Notes: generated by a model from the letters alone, not told the origin. Counted from the first letter of the stretch, positions 17,070-26,665 are shown. The stretch is 64,000 nucleotides of DNA from Streptomyces cellulosae (GCA_014655195.1 BNBH01000025.1:1-64000); one strand, 5' to 3'. A program made the numbers and translations.

Positions 17070-19021
17070 CGGGTCTCCCCCGGGACTCGGCGGGCGGTGG
17101 CGGCGGGCGGGCGGACGCCGTCCGGTGCGGTGTGCGGGGCGGTGACGGGCGGTCCGGAGGTGGCGCGGGCGAACGCGGCGGTCCCGCCGACGAACGGGAC
17201 CCGGGCCGAGGTGCGGGCCAGGTCGAGGGTGAGCGTCGGGGTGTCGGCCGGCGGGTCGATCAGGCCGCGGTCGGTGCCGGCGACGATCAGCGCGAGCCGG
17301 TGACCGCGGGGCACGACGTGGTCGGTGGCGGCCAGGTCGAGGGTGAGGGTGTAGCGCTTGCCGGGGACGAGCGGTTCGCCCCGGCCGGTGCCGGCGTGCT
17401 CGCCGAGGTCGGCCCAGCCGCGGCTGACGACGGTGTGGCCGACGTCGGCGGTCTTCGCGCGGGTCTCCCGGTAGCAGGAGCTGTCGCCCTCGGTGCTCGG
17501 ACCCCAGCAGGTGCGCTCCGGCAGGGTGACGATGCCTTCCCCGGAGGCGGCGTAGTCGCGGATCGTGTCGGGGCCGAGGTCGACCAGGACGGCGGACAGA
17601 TGGGCCGTCGGGGCGCTGGGCGTGACGCTCACGGTCACCCGGGAGGAGCCGGCCAGGCGCAGGTCGCGGGTGAGCGGGCGGGTGACGAAACCGGCCTTCT
17701 CCGGGGTGGGGGTGTCGATGCGGGTCGCCCAGTCGGTCTCGTCCAGCGCGGGGTCGTCGGTGAAGGCCGCGGTGCCCCGGTCCTTGCGCAGGCCGAGGGT
17801 GCCGACGCCGTCCTGGGCGCCGTGTGCGGGGCGCAGGGTCGCGGCGCTCGTGCCGCGCGGGGGCCAGGCGGTGGAGGTGACCCACTGGTCGGGCGCGCGT
17901 TCGATGTCGGCGACCGGTTCACGGTCGATGCCGTTGTCGACGCCCTTGAGTTCGTGGTCGAACCAGCGGTGGAGGGTGCGCACCCACTCGGCGCGACGGA
18001 AGTCGAAGGGGTCGACGTGCCCGGTCTGGGACAGCCAGATCTTGCGCCGTACGCCGTTCTTCCCGAGGGCGTCCCACCAGGGGCCGACGTGCCGCATGCG
18101 GACGTTGAGGTCCTGCATGCCGTGCACCAGGAAGACGCTGGCGCGGACCTTCTTCGCGGCGCGGACGTAGTCGCGTTCGGTCCACAGCGGGGTGCGGTCG
18201 CCGGTGCGCGGGGCGCCGTCGACGAGTTCGCGGCCGACCTCCGCGCACTTCTCGCGGGCCTCGGGCGTCTGGACGTAGCGGGCGAGCCAGTCGGGTCCTG
18301 AGTCGTAGAGCGGGGCGCCCTGGGAGAAGTAGTAGTCGTACCAGGTGGAGATGGCGGCGATGGGGACGATGGTCTTCAGTCCCTTGACGCCGGTGGCGGC
18401 GACGCCGTTGGCGATGGTGCCGTCCCAGCTCTTTCCGATCATGCCGGTGCTGCCGTCGGTCCAGTCGGCGCGCACCCGCTCGCCGCCGGTGCGGCTCGAG
18501 TACGCCTTCGCGCGGCCGTTCAGCCAGTCGACGACGGCCTTGGCGGACTGGATGTCGGAGCGGCCGCCGACGTCGACGCAGCCGTCGGAGCGGCTGGTGC
18601 CGGCGAGGTCGACGCCGACGACGGCGTAGCCGCGCGGCACGAACCAGTTGTCGTAGAACAGCGGCATCCGCACGATGTCGCCGTGTCCGTCGTAGGTCTT
18701 GGTCTGGCTCTCGTTGCCCCGCCCACAGCAGGAGTAGTACGGGCTGGCGTCCATGATGACGGGGACCTTGCGGCCCTTCCGGTCGGCCTCGCGGGGCCGG
18801 ACGATGTCGACGGCGACCCGGTCGGTGCGTCCGTCGCGGTCCTCGTCGAGGCCGGTGTCCACCCAGACGGCCTCGCGAATGGCGTCGGCGTAGGAGTGGA
18901 CGGGGCGGCTCTCCCGCGGTGCGGCGTCGGCCGCTGCGGGGGTGAGCAGGGTGGCCGTCAGGGCGGCGGTGGCCGCCGTCGCGAGCGTTCTCCAGGTCGT
19001 GGGGCGCGTGCGTATCGGCAT
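17066..19021 (-). CDS. Secreted Xaa-Pro dipeptidyl-peptidase-like protein (S15/CocE family)
   Basis: 651 aa with an N-terminal signal peptide ending near ADAA (residue 34). It has an alpha/beta-hydrolase domain with nucleophile GKSWDG (GxSxxG), the Asp in HGMQDLNV and the His in QTGHVDPFD, then a C-terminal jelly-roll domain typical of X-Pro dipeptidyl-peptidases and cocaine esterases. It probably releases X-Pro dipeptides from proline-rich peptides. It is followed directly, with a 4-bp overlap, by the M14 carboxypeptidase, suggesting joint extracellular peptide breakdown. Confidence 0.9.
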   Translation of the reverse strand: MPIRTRPTTWRTLATAATAALTATLLTPAAADAAPRESRPVHSYADAIREAVWVDTGLDEDRDGRTDRVAVDIVRPREADRKGRKVPVIMDASPYYSCCGRGNESQTKTYDGHGDIVRMPLFYDNWFVPRGYAVVGVDLAGTSRSDGCVDVGGRSDIQSAKAVVDWLNGRAKAYSSRTGGERVRADWTDGSTGMIGKSWDGTIANGVAATGVKGLKTIVPIAAISTWYDYYFSQGAPLYDSGPDWLARYVQTPEAREKCAEVGRELVDGAPRTGDRTPLWTERDYVRAAKKVRASVFLVHGMQDLNVRMRHVGPWWDALGKNGVRRKIWLSQTGHVDPFDFRRAEWVRTLHRWFDHELKGVDNGIDREPVADIERAPDQWVTSTAWPPRGTSAATLRPAHGAQDGVGTLGLRKDRGTAAFTDDPALDETDWATRIDTPTPEKAGFVTRPLTRDLRLAGSSRVTVSVTPSAPTAHLSAVLVDLGPDTIRDYAASGEGIVTLPERTCWGPSTEGDSSCYRETRAKTADVGHTVVSRGWADLGEHAGTGRGEPLVPGKRYTLTLDLAATDHVVPRGHRLALIVAGTDRGLIDPPADTPTLTLDLARTSARVPFVGGTAAFARATSGPPVTAPHTAPDGVRPPAATARRVPGETR

Positions 19022-19093
19022 GCGCCGGACGGTACTCCGGTGAACTCCGGTGCAGAAGAGGGCGTCTGACGGCCCGTGGGACCGGAGGGGGCG

Positions 19094-19570
19094 TCAGTCG
19101 TGGTCGTAGACCGTGACCGGTATCCCCCGCCGGACCAGGCGGTTCTCGACGAGCGGCTCGACGCGGGACCACGTGCCTCCGGCGAGGCCGCAGCCGATGC
19201 GGGGCATGTGGACCGACGCGCCGAGTTCCAGGGCGGGCCCGGCGAGGCGGTCCAGGGCCGTGTCGATGGCCTCGTAGCGGACGGGGACGCCCTCGCTGCC
19301 GGTGCGGACGCCGCGCTGGCCGACCATGTTGGCCACCCACACGTACCGCTCGGCCTGGACGAGCTGCACCGCGCCCAGGCCGAAGTCGTTGGCGGCGCGG
19401 TCGCGGTGCCAGGCGCGGTACGCCGCCTCCGGCCCGGGCCAACGGCGGGACAGGGCGAGGACGAAGCCCTTGCCCCACCCGCCGATGTCGTTGCAGACAT
19501 GGGCGATGATCTTGACGCCCTTCACCGACGGAACGGTGGCGTCCCCCCGCACGTACGTGATCCCGTCCAT
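19094..19570 (-). CDS. Macro-domain protein (ADP-ribose phosphatase-like)
   Basis: 158 aa single macro domain. ITYVRGDATVP, IIAHVCNDIGGWGKGFVLAL (the V-C-N-D-x-G-x-W-G-K-G loop) and MPRIGCGLAGGTW match the Poa1p-like branch that hydrolyses ADP-ribose-1''-phosphate or removes ADP-ribose from proteins. It stands alone between the peptidases and the permease. Family is firm; biological role is unknown. Confidence 0.88.
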   Translation of the reverse strand: MDGITYVRGDATVPSVKGVKIIAHVCNDIGGWGKGFVLALSRRWPGPEAAYRAWHRDRAANDFGLGAVQLVQAERYVWVANMVGQRGVRTGSEGVPVRYEAIDTALDRLAGPALELGASVHMPRIGCGLAGGTWSRVEPLVENRLVRRGIPVTVYDHD

Positions 19571-19628
19571 GGCGGCACCCTACCGGCGGGCACCGACAGC
19601 GCCCCCACCCCTTTACCGCCCGGCCGCT

Positions 19629-21068
19629 TTACCGCCCGGCCGCGACCTTGCGGCGGACGCCGCCGTACCAGCCGGCGACCAGCGCCACCGCGATGACCGG
19701 GACGAGCAGCAGCGTCCTGCGGCCCACCTCGGGGTCGTTCCACATCAGGACGAGGACGGACAGCAGGAAGGCGATGGTCGCGATCTCGGTGACCGGGCTG
19801 CCGGGCAGCCGGAACGACGGCCGGGTGACGAGGCCGGAGCGGGCGCGGCGGACGAACACCAGGTGGCAGATCATGATGATCACCCAGGTGCTGATGATGC
19901 CGAGCGAGGCGACGTTCAGCACGATCTCGAAGGCCTGGGCCGGCACGAGGAAGTTGAGGCCGACGCCGAGCACGCACACCGCGCAGGTCAGCAGGATGCC
20001 GCCGTAGGGCACCTGACTGCGGTTCATGCGGGCGGTGAACTTGGGCGCGGAGCCCGCCGACGCCATCGAGCGCAGGATGCGGCCCGTGGAGTAGAGGCCG
20101 GAGTTCAGGGACGACATGGCGGCCGTGAGGACGACCAGGTTCATCACGTCGCCGGCGGCCGGGACGCCGATCTTCGACAGCACGGTGACGAAGGGGCTCT
20201 CCCCCGCCGAGTACATCGAACCGGGCAGCAGCAGCGCCAGCAGGACGACGGAGCCGACGTAGAAGAGGCCGACGCGCCACATGATGGAGTTCACCGCGCG
20301 CGGGACGACCTTCTCCGGCTCGGCGGTCTCGCCCGCGGCGACGCCGACGAGCTCCAGGGCCGCGTACGCGAAGATCACGCCCTGCATCACCAGGACGACG
20401 GGCAGCACGCCGTGCGGGAGGACGCCCCCGTGGTCGGTGATCATGCTCAGGCCCGGCGTGCCGCCGCCCACCTCGTGCCGGGTGGCGAGCAGGAAGACGC
20501 CGATCAGCATGAAGGCGACGAGGGTGGCGACCTTGACGATCGCGAACCAGAACTCCATCTCGCCGAAGATCTTCACCGAGATCAGGTTCACCGCCAGCAC
20601 GACCGCGAGGGCGATCAGCGCCAGCACCCACTGCGGGATGTCGGTGAACGCGCTCCAGTAGTGCGTGTAGAGCGCGATCGCGGTGATGTCGGCGATGCCG
20701 GTGGTCGACCAGTTCAGGAAGTACATCCAGCCGGCGACGTAGGCGCCCTTCTCGCCGAGGAACTCGCGCGCGTACGACACGAAGGAGCCGGACGACGGGC
20801 GGTACAGGACCAGCTCGCCCAGGGCGCGGACGACGAAGAAGGCGAAGACGCCGCAGACCAGGTAGGCCAGCGCCAGGGCGGGGCCCGCGTCGCGCAGGCG
20901 TCCTCCGGCGCCCAGGAAGAGGCCGGTGCCGATCGCGCCGCCGATGGCGATCATGTTGACGTGGCGGGCCTTGAGGTCCTTGCTGTAACCGGCGTCGCCC
21001 GCGTCGGCGGGCGTCGCGGCCGCGGTGGGGGGTGCGGCCGTTGCCGTGGTGACGGCGTCCTTGCTCAC
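19629..21068 (-). CDS. Amino-acid permease of the AAT family (asparagine/aromatic type)
   Basis: 479 aa with about 12 membrane helices. The N-terminal transport motif HVNMIAIGGAIGTGLFLGAG, then RPSSGSFVSYAREFLGEKGA and AALELVGVAAGETAEP, match the AAT branch of the APC superfamily, closest by eye to L-asparagine permeases. It should import an amino acid by proton symport. GTG 21068 (encoding MSKDAV) is preferred over ATG 21209, because the extra 47 residues have no membrane or family features and would cover the divergent promoter region. Confidence 0.9.
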   Translation of the reverse strand: MSKDAVTTATAAPPTAAATPADAGDAGYSKDLKARHVNMIAIGGAIGTGLFLGAGGRLRDAGPALALAYLVCGVFAFFVVRALGELVLYRPSSGSFVSYAREFLGEKGAYVAGWMYFLNWSTTGIADITAIALYTHYWSAFTDIPQWVLALIALAVVLAVNLISVKIFGEMEFWFAIVKVATLVAFMLIGVFLLATRHEVGGGTPGLSMITDHGGVLPHGVLPVVLVMQGVIFAYAALELVGVAAGETAEPEKVVPRAVNSIMWRVGLFYVGSVVLLALLLPGSMYSAGESPFVTVLSKIGVPAAGDVMNLVVLTAAMSSLNSGLYSTGRILRSMASAGSAPKFTARMNRSQVPYGGILLTCAVCVLGVGLNFLVPAQAFEIVLNVASLGIISTWVIIMICHLVFVRRARSGLVTRPSFRLPGSPVTEIATIAFLLSVLVLMWNDPEVGRRTLLLVPVIAVALVAGWYGGVRRKVAAGR

Positions 21069-21262
21069 GCGTGGTTCCACTCTCTGGTGCGCACGGGCGG
21101 ATCGCGCCCGGATGTCCGGATTGCTCTCGGCCGGCGCGATGTGATCACGGCACGGACCGACGGGGCACCTTTCCTGATGTGCGGGCGCGTATGCGATGGT
21201 CTGCGTCACACCGTGGGTCTCTTCACACTCCGCTCACCTCGAAGCCGGATTGACAGCGAAGG

Positions 21263-21291
21263 TGTCACAGCGGCGGTGGGACAGCGATACT
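21263..21291 (+). promoter_or_regulatory. Promoter/operator of the MerR gene
   Basis: Inverted repeat TGTCACA (21263-21269) and TGGGACA (21277-21283). A -10-like GATACT at 21286-21291 lies 17 bp after TGTCAC. This geometry would start transcription about at the ATG (21299), giving a leaderless mRNA. The dyad fits a MerR-type operator and possible autoregulation. Confidence 0.5.
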
Positions 21292-21298
21292 GCTGCAC

Positions 21299-22003
21299 AT
21301 GACGACCGAGACCGAGGCCCTGACGATCGACGAGCTGGCGGCCCGGGCCGGGGTCACCGTGCGCACGGTCCGCTTCTACGGCACGAAGGGCCTGCTGCCG
21401 CCCCCGGTGCTCGGTCCCCGGCGGGTCGGCCGCTACGGCAGGGAGCACCTGGCGCGCCTGGAACTGATCGAGGAGCTGCAGAGCCGGGGCATGACGCTGG
21501 CCGCGATCGAGCGTTATCTGGCGCAGCTGCCGCCGGACCTGAGCGTCCGGGACCTGGCGGTGCAGCGGGCGGTGGTGGCGTCCTGGGCACCCAACACGGT
21601 GGAGACGGTGTCCCGGGCGGAGCTGGAGCGCCGGGCGGGGCGCGCGCTGGGCGAGGAGGAGCTGAAGCGGCTCGCGGCGATGGACGTCGTGGAGCGGGCC
21701 GGCGAGCCGGACGGGGACCTGTTCAAGGTGGACGCGGGGCTGCTGCGGCTCGGGGTGGAGCTGCTGGACGTGCCGTTGTCGCACGAGTCGGTGCTGGCCG
21801 CCCGCGCGGTGCTCACCGAGCACTCCCGCGCGGCGGCCCGTGAGCTGTCGCGGCTGCTGCGTGACGCGGTGGCGGACAAGGATCCGCACGACCGGCGGTC
21901 CCTGTCCGCGCGGATGCATCCGCTGGTGGTGCAGGCACTGCTCACCACGTTCCAGCGGTCGCTGAAGGAGGAGCTGCGGGAGTGGCTCGACGAGGACGGC
22001 TGA
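21299..22003 (+). CDS. MerR-family transcriptional regulator
   Basis: 234 aa. The N-terminal winged helix (TIDELAARAGVTVRTVRFYG, then KGLLPPP ... GRYGREHLARLELIEELQSR) is a clear MerR domain, followed by the dimerisation helix and a C-terminal helical effector region without Cys clusters. It therefore senses an organic ligand rather than a metal. It is divergent from the permease and convergent with the fatty-acid operon. No ribosome site is needed if the transcript is leaderless. Targets are unknown; the adjacent permease is the nearest candidate. Confidence 0.9.
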   Translation: MTTETEALTIDELAARAGVTVRTVRFYGTKGLLPPPVLGPRRVGRYGREHLARLELIEELQSRGMTLAAIERYLAQLPPDLSVRDLAVQRAVVASWAPNTVETVSRAELERRAGRALGEEELKRLAAMDVVERAGEPDGDLFKVDAGLLRLGVELLDVPLSHESVLAARAVLTEHSRAAARELSRLLRDAVADKDPHDRRSLSARMHPLVVQALLTTFQRSLKEELREWLDEDG

Positions 22004-22066
22004 GCCGCCGCCCGCCGAGCCACTGCCCGTCGATCCACTGCCGCCGGGTCGGCGGGCGCCGGCTCA
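22001..22066. terminator. Long bidirectional hairpin joining the MerR and fadB-like stop codons
   Basis: TGAGCCGCCGCCCGCCGA (22001-22018) and TCGGCGGGCGCCGGCTCA (22049-22066) pair over 18 bp with one mismatch. The left arm starts with the MerR TGA stop, and the right arm ends with the complement of the fadB-like TGA stop. The loop is 30 nt. Confidence 0.7.
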
Positions 22067-24244
22067 GCGGGCGTCGGTGAAGACCTCGCCCTTCTCCGCC
22101 TTCTCCACCAGCAGGGCGGGCGGGGTGAACCGGTCGCCGTAGCGCTCGGCCAGCTCGCGGGCGCGCGCGACGAAACCGGGCAGACCGCCCTCGTAGCCGT
22201 TGATGTACTGCAGGACGCCGCCGGTCCAGCCCGGGAAGCCGATGCCGAGGATGGAGCCGATGTTGGCGTCGGCCACCGAGGTCAGCACGCCCTCCTCCAG
22301 CAGGCGGACGGTGTCCAGCGCCTCCGAGAACAGCATCCGCTCCTGCATGTCGCGGAACGGGATGGTGTGCCCGGGCTTGGTGAAGTGCTCGCGCAGCCCC
22401 GGCCACAGCAGGCCGCGCCTGCCGTTCTCGTCGTAGTCGTAGAAGCCGGCGCCGCCGGAGCGTCCGGGGCGGCCGAACTCGTCGACCATGCGGTCCACGA
22501 CCGCCTCGGCCGGGTGCGGGGTCCAGGTGCCGCCCGCCTCCTCGACGGCCCGCTGCGTCTCTCGGCGGATCTTCCGCGGCAGGGTCAGGGTCAGCTCGTC
22601 CATCAGGGAGAGCACCTTCGCCGGGTAGCCGGCCTGGGCCGCCGCCTGCTCGACCGACGCGGGCTCGATGCCCTCGCCGACCATCGCCACGCCCTCGTTG
22701 ATGAAGTGGCCGATGACGCGGGAGGTGAAGAAGCCGCGGGAGTCGTTCACCACGATCGGGGTCTTCCTGATCTGGCGGACCAGGTCGAAGGCGCGCGCGA
22801 GTGCCTCCTCGCCGGTGCGCCCGCCCTTGATGATCTCGACGAGCGGCATCTTGTCCACGGGCGAGAAGAAGTGCAGCCCGATGAAGTCCTCCTGGCGCTC
22901 GACGCCCTCGGCGAGGGCGGTGATGGGCAGGGTGGAGGTGTTGGAGCAGAGCAGCGCGTCGGGCTCGACGACGTTCTGCACCTCCTGGAACACCTTGTGC
23001 TTGAGGGAGGTGTCCTCGAAGACGGCCTCGATGACCGCGTCGCAGCCGGCGAGGTCGGCGACCTCGGCGGTGGGCGTGATCCGGGCGAGGAGCGCGTCGG
23101 CCTTCTCCCGCGTGGTGCGGCCCCGGGAGACGGCCTTGGCGCACAGCTTCTCGGAGTAGCCCTTGCCCTTGAGCGCGGCCTCGAGGGAGACGTCCTTGAG
23201 GACGACGTCGATGCCGGCGCGGGCGCAGGAGTAGGCGATTCCGGCGCCCATCATGCCGGCGCCGAGGACGGCGACCTTGGTGACCTTGCGGGCGGGCACG
23301 CCCTTGGGGCGCCCTGCGCCGGAGTTGACGGCCTGGAGGTCGAAGAAGAACGCCTGGATCATGTTCTTCGACGTCTGTCCCGCGGCCAGCTCGACGAAGT
23401 AACGGGCCTCGATGACCTGCGCGGTGTCGAAGTCGACCTGGGCGCCCTCGACGGCGGCGGCCATGATGTTGCGCGGGGCCGGGTAGGGGGCGCCGCCGGT
23501 CTGCTTGCGCAGGTTGGCCGGGAAGGCGGGCAGGTTGGCGGCGAACTTCGGGTGCGACGGGGTGCCGCCCGGGATGCGGTAGCCGGGGCGGTCCCAGGGC
23601 TGCGCGGACTCGGGGTGGGCGTCGATGAAGGCGCGGGCCTTGGCGAGCATCTCCTCGGGGGTCTCGGCGACCTCGTCGACCAGGCCGTTCTCCAGGGCGC
23701 GGCGCGGGCTGTACTGGGTGCCCTGGAGGAGCACCTTCAGCAACGCGTCGGTGATGCCGAGCAGGCGTACGGTGCGGACGATGCCGCCGCCTCCGGGGAG
23801 CAGGCCCAGGGTGACCTCCGGGCAGCCGATCTTGGAGCCGGGGGCGTCGAGGGCGACGCGGTGGTGGCAGGCCAGGGCGATCTCGTAACCGCCGCCGAGG
23901 GCCGCGCCGTTGAGGGCGGCGACGACCGGCTTGCCCAGGGTCTCCATGCGGCGCAGCTGGCGCTTGAAGGCCAGGCCGCCGTCGTACAGGTCCTGAGCGG
24001 TGTCGGGCGTGACCCGGATCAGGTCGCGCAGGTCGCCGCCGGCGAAGAAGGTCTTCTTGGCGGAGGTGAGGACGACGCCGCGGATGGAGTCCTTCTCGGC
24101 CTCCAGGCGGTCGGTGATCGCGGCGAAGGAGTCGCGGAACGCCTTGTTGACGGTGTTCGCGGACTGGTTGGGGTCGTCGAGGACGAGGGTGACGACGCCG
24201 GTGTCGTCCTGCTCCCAGCGGATGGTGGTGGACTCGCTGCTCAT
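22064..24244 (-). CDS. fadB: FadB-like multifunctional enzyme: enoyl-CoA hydratase / 3-hydroxyacyl-CoA dehydrogenase
   Basis: 726 aa. Residues 1-190 form a crotonase domain (SAKKTFFAGGDLRDL, NGAALGGGYEIALACHH, PEVTLGLLPGGGG with the second catalytic Glu). From about 325 an NAD-binding 3-hydroxyacyl-CoA dehydrogenase domain follows (KVAVLGAGMMGAGIAYSCAR), with HFFSPVDKMPLVEII and the C-terminal 3HCDH domain. It performs the hydration and second oxidation of beta-oxidation. The thiolase gene lies 34 bp upstream on the same strand, so together they make a complete cycle core. The start is ATG 24244. Confidence 0.95.
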   Translation of the reverse strand: MSSESTTIRWEQDDTGVVTLVLDDPNQSANTVNKAFRDSFAAITDRLEAEKDSIRGVVLTSAKKTFFAGGDLRDLIRVTPDTAQDLYDGGLAFKRQLRRMETLGKPVVAALNGAALGGGYEIALACHHRVALDAPGSKIGCPEVTLGLLPGGGGIVRTVRLLGITDALLKVLLQGTQYSPRRALENGLVDEVAETPEEMLAKARAFIDAHPESAQPWDRPGYRIPGGTPSHPKFAANLPAFPANLRKQTGGAPYPAPRNIMAAAVEGAQVDFDTAQVIEARYFVELAAGQTSKNMIQAFFFDLQAVNSGAGRPKGVPARKVTKVAVLGAGMMGAGIAYSCARAGIDVVLKDVSLEAALKGKGYSEKLCAKAVSRGRTTREKADALLARITPTAEVADLAGCDAVIEAVFEDTSLKHKVFQEVQNVVEPDALLCSNTSTLPITALAEGVERQEDFIGLHFFSPVDKMPLVEIIKGGRTGEEALARAFDLVRQIRKTPIVVNDSRGFFTSRVIGHFINEGVAMVGEGIEPASVEQAAAQAGYPAKVLSLMDELTLTLPRKIRRETQRAVEEAGGTWTPHPAEAVVDRMVDEFGRPGRSGGAGFYDYDENGRRGLLWPGLREHFTKPGHTIPFRDMQERMLFSEALDTVRLLEEGVLTSVADANIGSILGIGFPGWTGGVLQYINGYEGGLPGFVARARELAERYGDRFTPPALLVEKAEKGEVFTDAR

Positions 24245-24278
24245 GGGGGTGTGCTCCAGGTGATCCGTCGGGAGGGGG

Positions 24279-25493
24279 TCAGATGCGCTCGACGATGGTG
24301 GCGATGCCCATGCCGCCGCCGACGCAGAGCGTGGCGAGCCCGTAGCGCTTGTCCTGGCGCTCCAGTTCGTCGACGAGGGTGCCGAGGATCATCGCGCCGG
24401 TCGCGCCGAGCGGGTGGCCCAGGGCGATGGCGCCGCCGTTGACGTTGACCTTGTCGAGCGACAGGCCCATGTCCTTCACGAAGCGCAGCACGACCGCGGC
24501 GAACGCCTCGTTGATCTCCACGAGGTCGATGTCGTCGATGGTCAGCCCGGCCTTGGCGAGCGCCTTGCGGGTGGCGGGCGCGGGTCCGGTGAGCATGATG
24601 GTCGGCTCGGAGCCGGAGACGGCGGCGGAGACGATGCGGGCGCGCGGGGTGAGGCCGTAGCGCTCGCCGACCTCCTTGGAGCCGACCGCGACGAGGGCGG
24701 CGCCGTCGACGATGCCGGAGGAGTTGCCCGCGTGGTGGACGTGGTCGATCTTCTCGACCCAGTGGTACTGCTGGAGCGCGACGGCGTCGAAGCCGCCCAG
24801 TTCGCCGATGTCCGCGAAGGACGGCTTGAGCTTGCCCAGGGAGTCGGCGGTGGTGCCGGGGCGCAGGTGCTCGTCGTGGTCGAGGACGACGAGGCCGCTG
24901 CGGTCCTTCACCGGGACGACGGAGCGCCCGAAGCGGTTCTCCTTCCAGGCGGTCGCGGCGCGCTCCTGGGAGAGGGCGGCGTACTCGTCGACGTCGCGGC
25001 GGGAGAAGCCCTCGATGGTGGCGATGAGGTCGGCGCCGATGCCCTGCGGCACGAAGTTGACCTCGAGGTTGGTCATCGGGTCGTTGAACCAGGCGCCGCC
25101 GTCGGAGGCCATCGGGACGCGGGACATGGACTCCACGCCGCCCGCGAGGACGAGGTCCTCCCAGCCCGAACGGACCTTCATCGCGGCCAGGTTGACGGCT
25201 TCCAGGCCGGAGGCGCAGAAGCGGTTCTCCTGGACGCCGGCCACCGTGTCGGGCAGGCCCGCGGCGATGGCGGCGACGCGGGCGATGTCGGAGCCCTGGT
25301 CGCCGACCGGGCCGACGACGCCGAGGACGATGTCGTCGACGGCGGCCGGGTCGAGCCCGGGGAAGCGGTCACGGATCTCGTGGATGAGTCCGACGACCAG
25401 GTCGATGGGCTTGGTGCCGTGCAGGGCGCCGTTCGCCTTGCCGCGTCCGCGCGGGGTGCGGATCGCGTCGTACACATACGCTTCGGTGCTCAC
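24279..25493 (-). CDS. Acetyl-CoA C-acetyltransferase (thiolase)
   Basis: 404 aa. The acyl-accepting cysteine is in RFCASGLEAVNLAAMK, the His of GHPLGATGA and the second cysteine of LCVGGGMGIA are also present. It catalyses thiolytic cleavage of 3-ketoacyl-CoA (the FadA role). The start GTG 25493 overlaps the stop of the CaiB-type gene by four bases (GTGA), so translation is coupled. It forms the middle of a CoA transferase-thiolase-FadB operon. Confidence 0.95.
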   Translation of the reverse strand: MSTEAYVYDAIRTPRGRGKANGALHGTKPIDLVVGLIHEIRDRFPGLDPAAVDDIVLGVVGPVGDQGSDIARVAAIAAGLPDTVAGVQENRFCASGLEAVNLAAMKVRSGWEDLVLAGGVESMSRVPMASDGGAWFNDPMTNLEVNFVPQGIGADLIATIEGFSRRDVDEYAALSQERAATAWKENRFGRSVVPVKDRSGLVVLDHDEHLRPGTTADSLGKLKPSFADIGELGGFDAVALQQYHWVEKIDHVHHAGNSSGIVDGAALVAVGSKEVGERYGLTPRARIVSAAVSGSEPTIMLTGPAPATRKALAKAGLTIDDIDLVEINEAFAAVVLRFVKDMGLSLDKVNVNGGAIALGHPLGATGAMILGTLVDELERQDKRYGLATLCVGGGMGIATIVERI

Positions 25494-26650
25494 GAGGAGG
25501 CCTTTCGCTGAGGGTTCGAGGGCGGGGACACCAGGCCGGGTACTCCCCAGTCTCGGGCCACGTCCTCGGTGTCGGCGCCCGGCCGGGCGGGCCCGGTGCG
25601 GACGGTGGCGGGCGTCGCGGAGAACCGCGGCGCGGGTGCGGGCTGGGTGATGCCCGCGTGGTCGGTGAAGGTGGAGCGGGCCGCGAGGTGCGGGTGGTGC
25701 GGGGCCTCGCGCAGCGACAGCACCGGCGCCACGCACGCGTCGGTGCCCTCGAAGACGGCCGTCCAGTCGTCGCGCGTGCGGGAGGCGAACCGCTCGGCGA
25801 CCTTGGCACGCAGCTCGGGCCAGCGGGTGACGTCGGCGTGCGCCCCCGCGAGTTCGGTGAGGTCCAGCAGGCGCAGGAACTCCGCGTAGAACCGGGGCTC
25901 CAGCGCGCCGACGGCCATGTGTCCGCCGTCGGCGGTCCCGTAGGTGCCGTAGTAGGGGCAGCCGCCGTCGAGGAGGTTGACGCCGCGGCGGTCCTGCCAG
26001 ACGCCGGCGGCGAGCATGCCGTGGATCATCGAGGTGAGGTGGGCGGTGCCGTCCACGATGGCGGCGTCGACGACCTGTCCGGCGCCGGTGGCGCGGGCGT
26101 GGTGCAGGGCGGCGAGGACGCCCACGACCAGGTAGAGGGATCCGCCCGCGTAGTCGCCGAGGAGGTTGGCGGGGGCGACCGGGGGCCGGCCGGGCTCGCC
26201 GGTCATGCCGAGGGCTCCGGTGACGGCGATGTAGCCGATGTCGTGTCCTGCGCGGTCGGCGAGGGGGCCTTCCTGCCCCCAGCCGGTCATCCGGCCGTAC
26301 ACCAGCCGGGGGTTGCGGGCCCGGCAGTCCTCGGGACCGACGCCGAGCCGCTCGGCGACACCGGGGCGGTAACCCTCGATCAGGATGTCGGCGCGCTCGG
26401 CGAGGTCGAGGACGTGCTTCACGCCGTCGGCGGTCTTGAGGTCGACGATCACCGAGCGCTTGTTGCGGTTGGTGACGTCCCGGGCGGGGTCGATGCCGAG
26501 TCCGGGGCCGCCGGGACGGTCGACGCGTACGACGTCGGCGCCCAGGTCGGCGAGGAGCATGGCCGCGAAAGGGCCGGGGCCGATCCCGGCCAGCTCGACC
26601 ACGCGCACGCCGGTGAGCGGGCCGTGGTCCGGCGCCGTCGCCTCCGTCAT
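25490..26650 (-). CDS. CaiB/BaiF-family CoA transferase (alpha-methylacyl-CoA racemase-like)
   Basis: 386 aa class III CoA transferase fold. GVRVVELAGIGPGPFAAMLL, GADVVRVDRPGG, NRNKRSVIVDLK and the racemase-type segment GTYGTADGGHMAVGALEP are visible. The last holds the Asp typical of alpha-methylacyl-CoA racemases and fits Amacr-like members better than formyl-CoA transferases. It could epimerise 2-methylacyl-CoAs so that branched fatty acids enter beta-oxidation by the two downstream enzymes. It is the first gene of the operon; a dyad lies 16 bp before its ATG. Confidence 0.9.
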   Translation of the reverse strand: MTEATAPDHGPLTGVRVVELAGIGPGPFAAMLLADLGADVVRVDRPGGPGLGIDPARDVTNRNKRSVIVDLKTADGVKHVLDLAERADILIEGYRPGVAERLGVGPEDCRARNPRLVYGRMTGWGQEGPLADRAGHDIGYIAVTGALGMTGEPGRPPVAPANLLGDYAGGSLYLVVGVLAALHHARATGAGQVVDAAIVDGTAHLTSMIHGMLAAGVWQDRRGVNLLDGGCPYYGTYGTADGGHMAVGALEPRFYAEFLRLLDLTELAGAHADVTRWPELRAKVAERFASRTRDDWTAVFEGTDACVAPVLSLREAPHHPHLAARSTFTDHAGITQPAPAPRFSATPATVRTGPARPGADTEDVARDWGVPGLVSPPSNPQRKASS

Positions 26651-26665
26651 CGAGCCCCCATCGGC

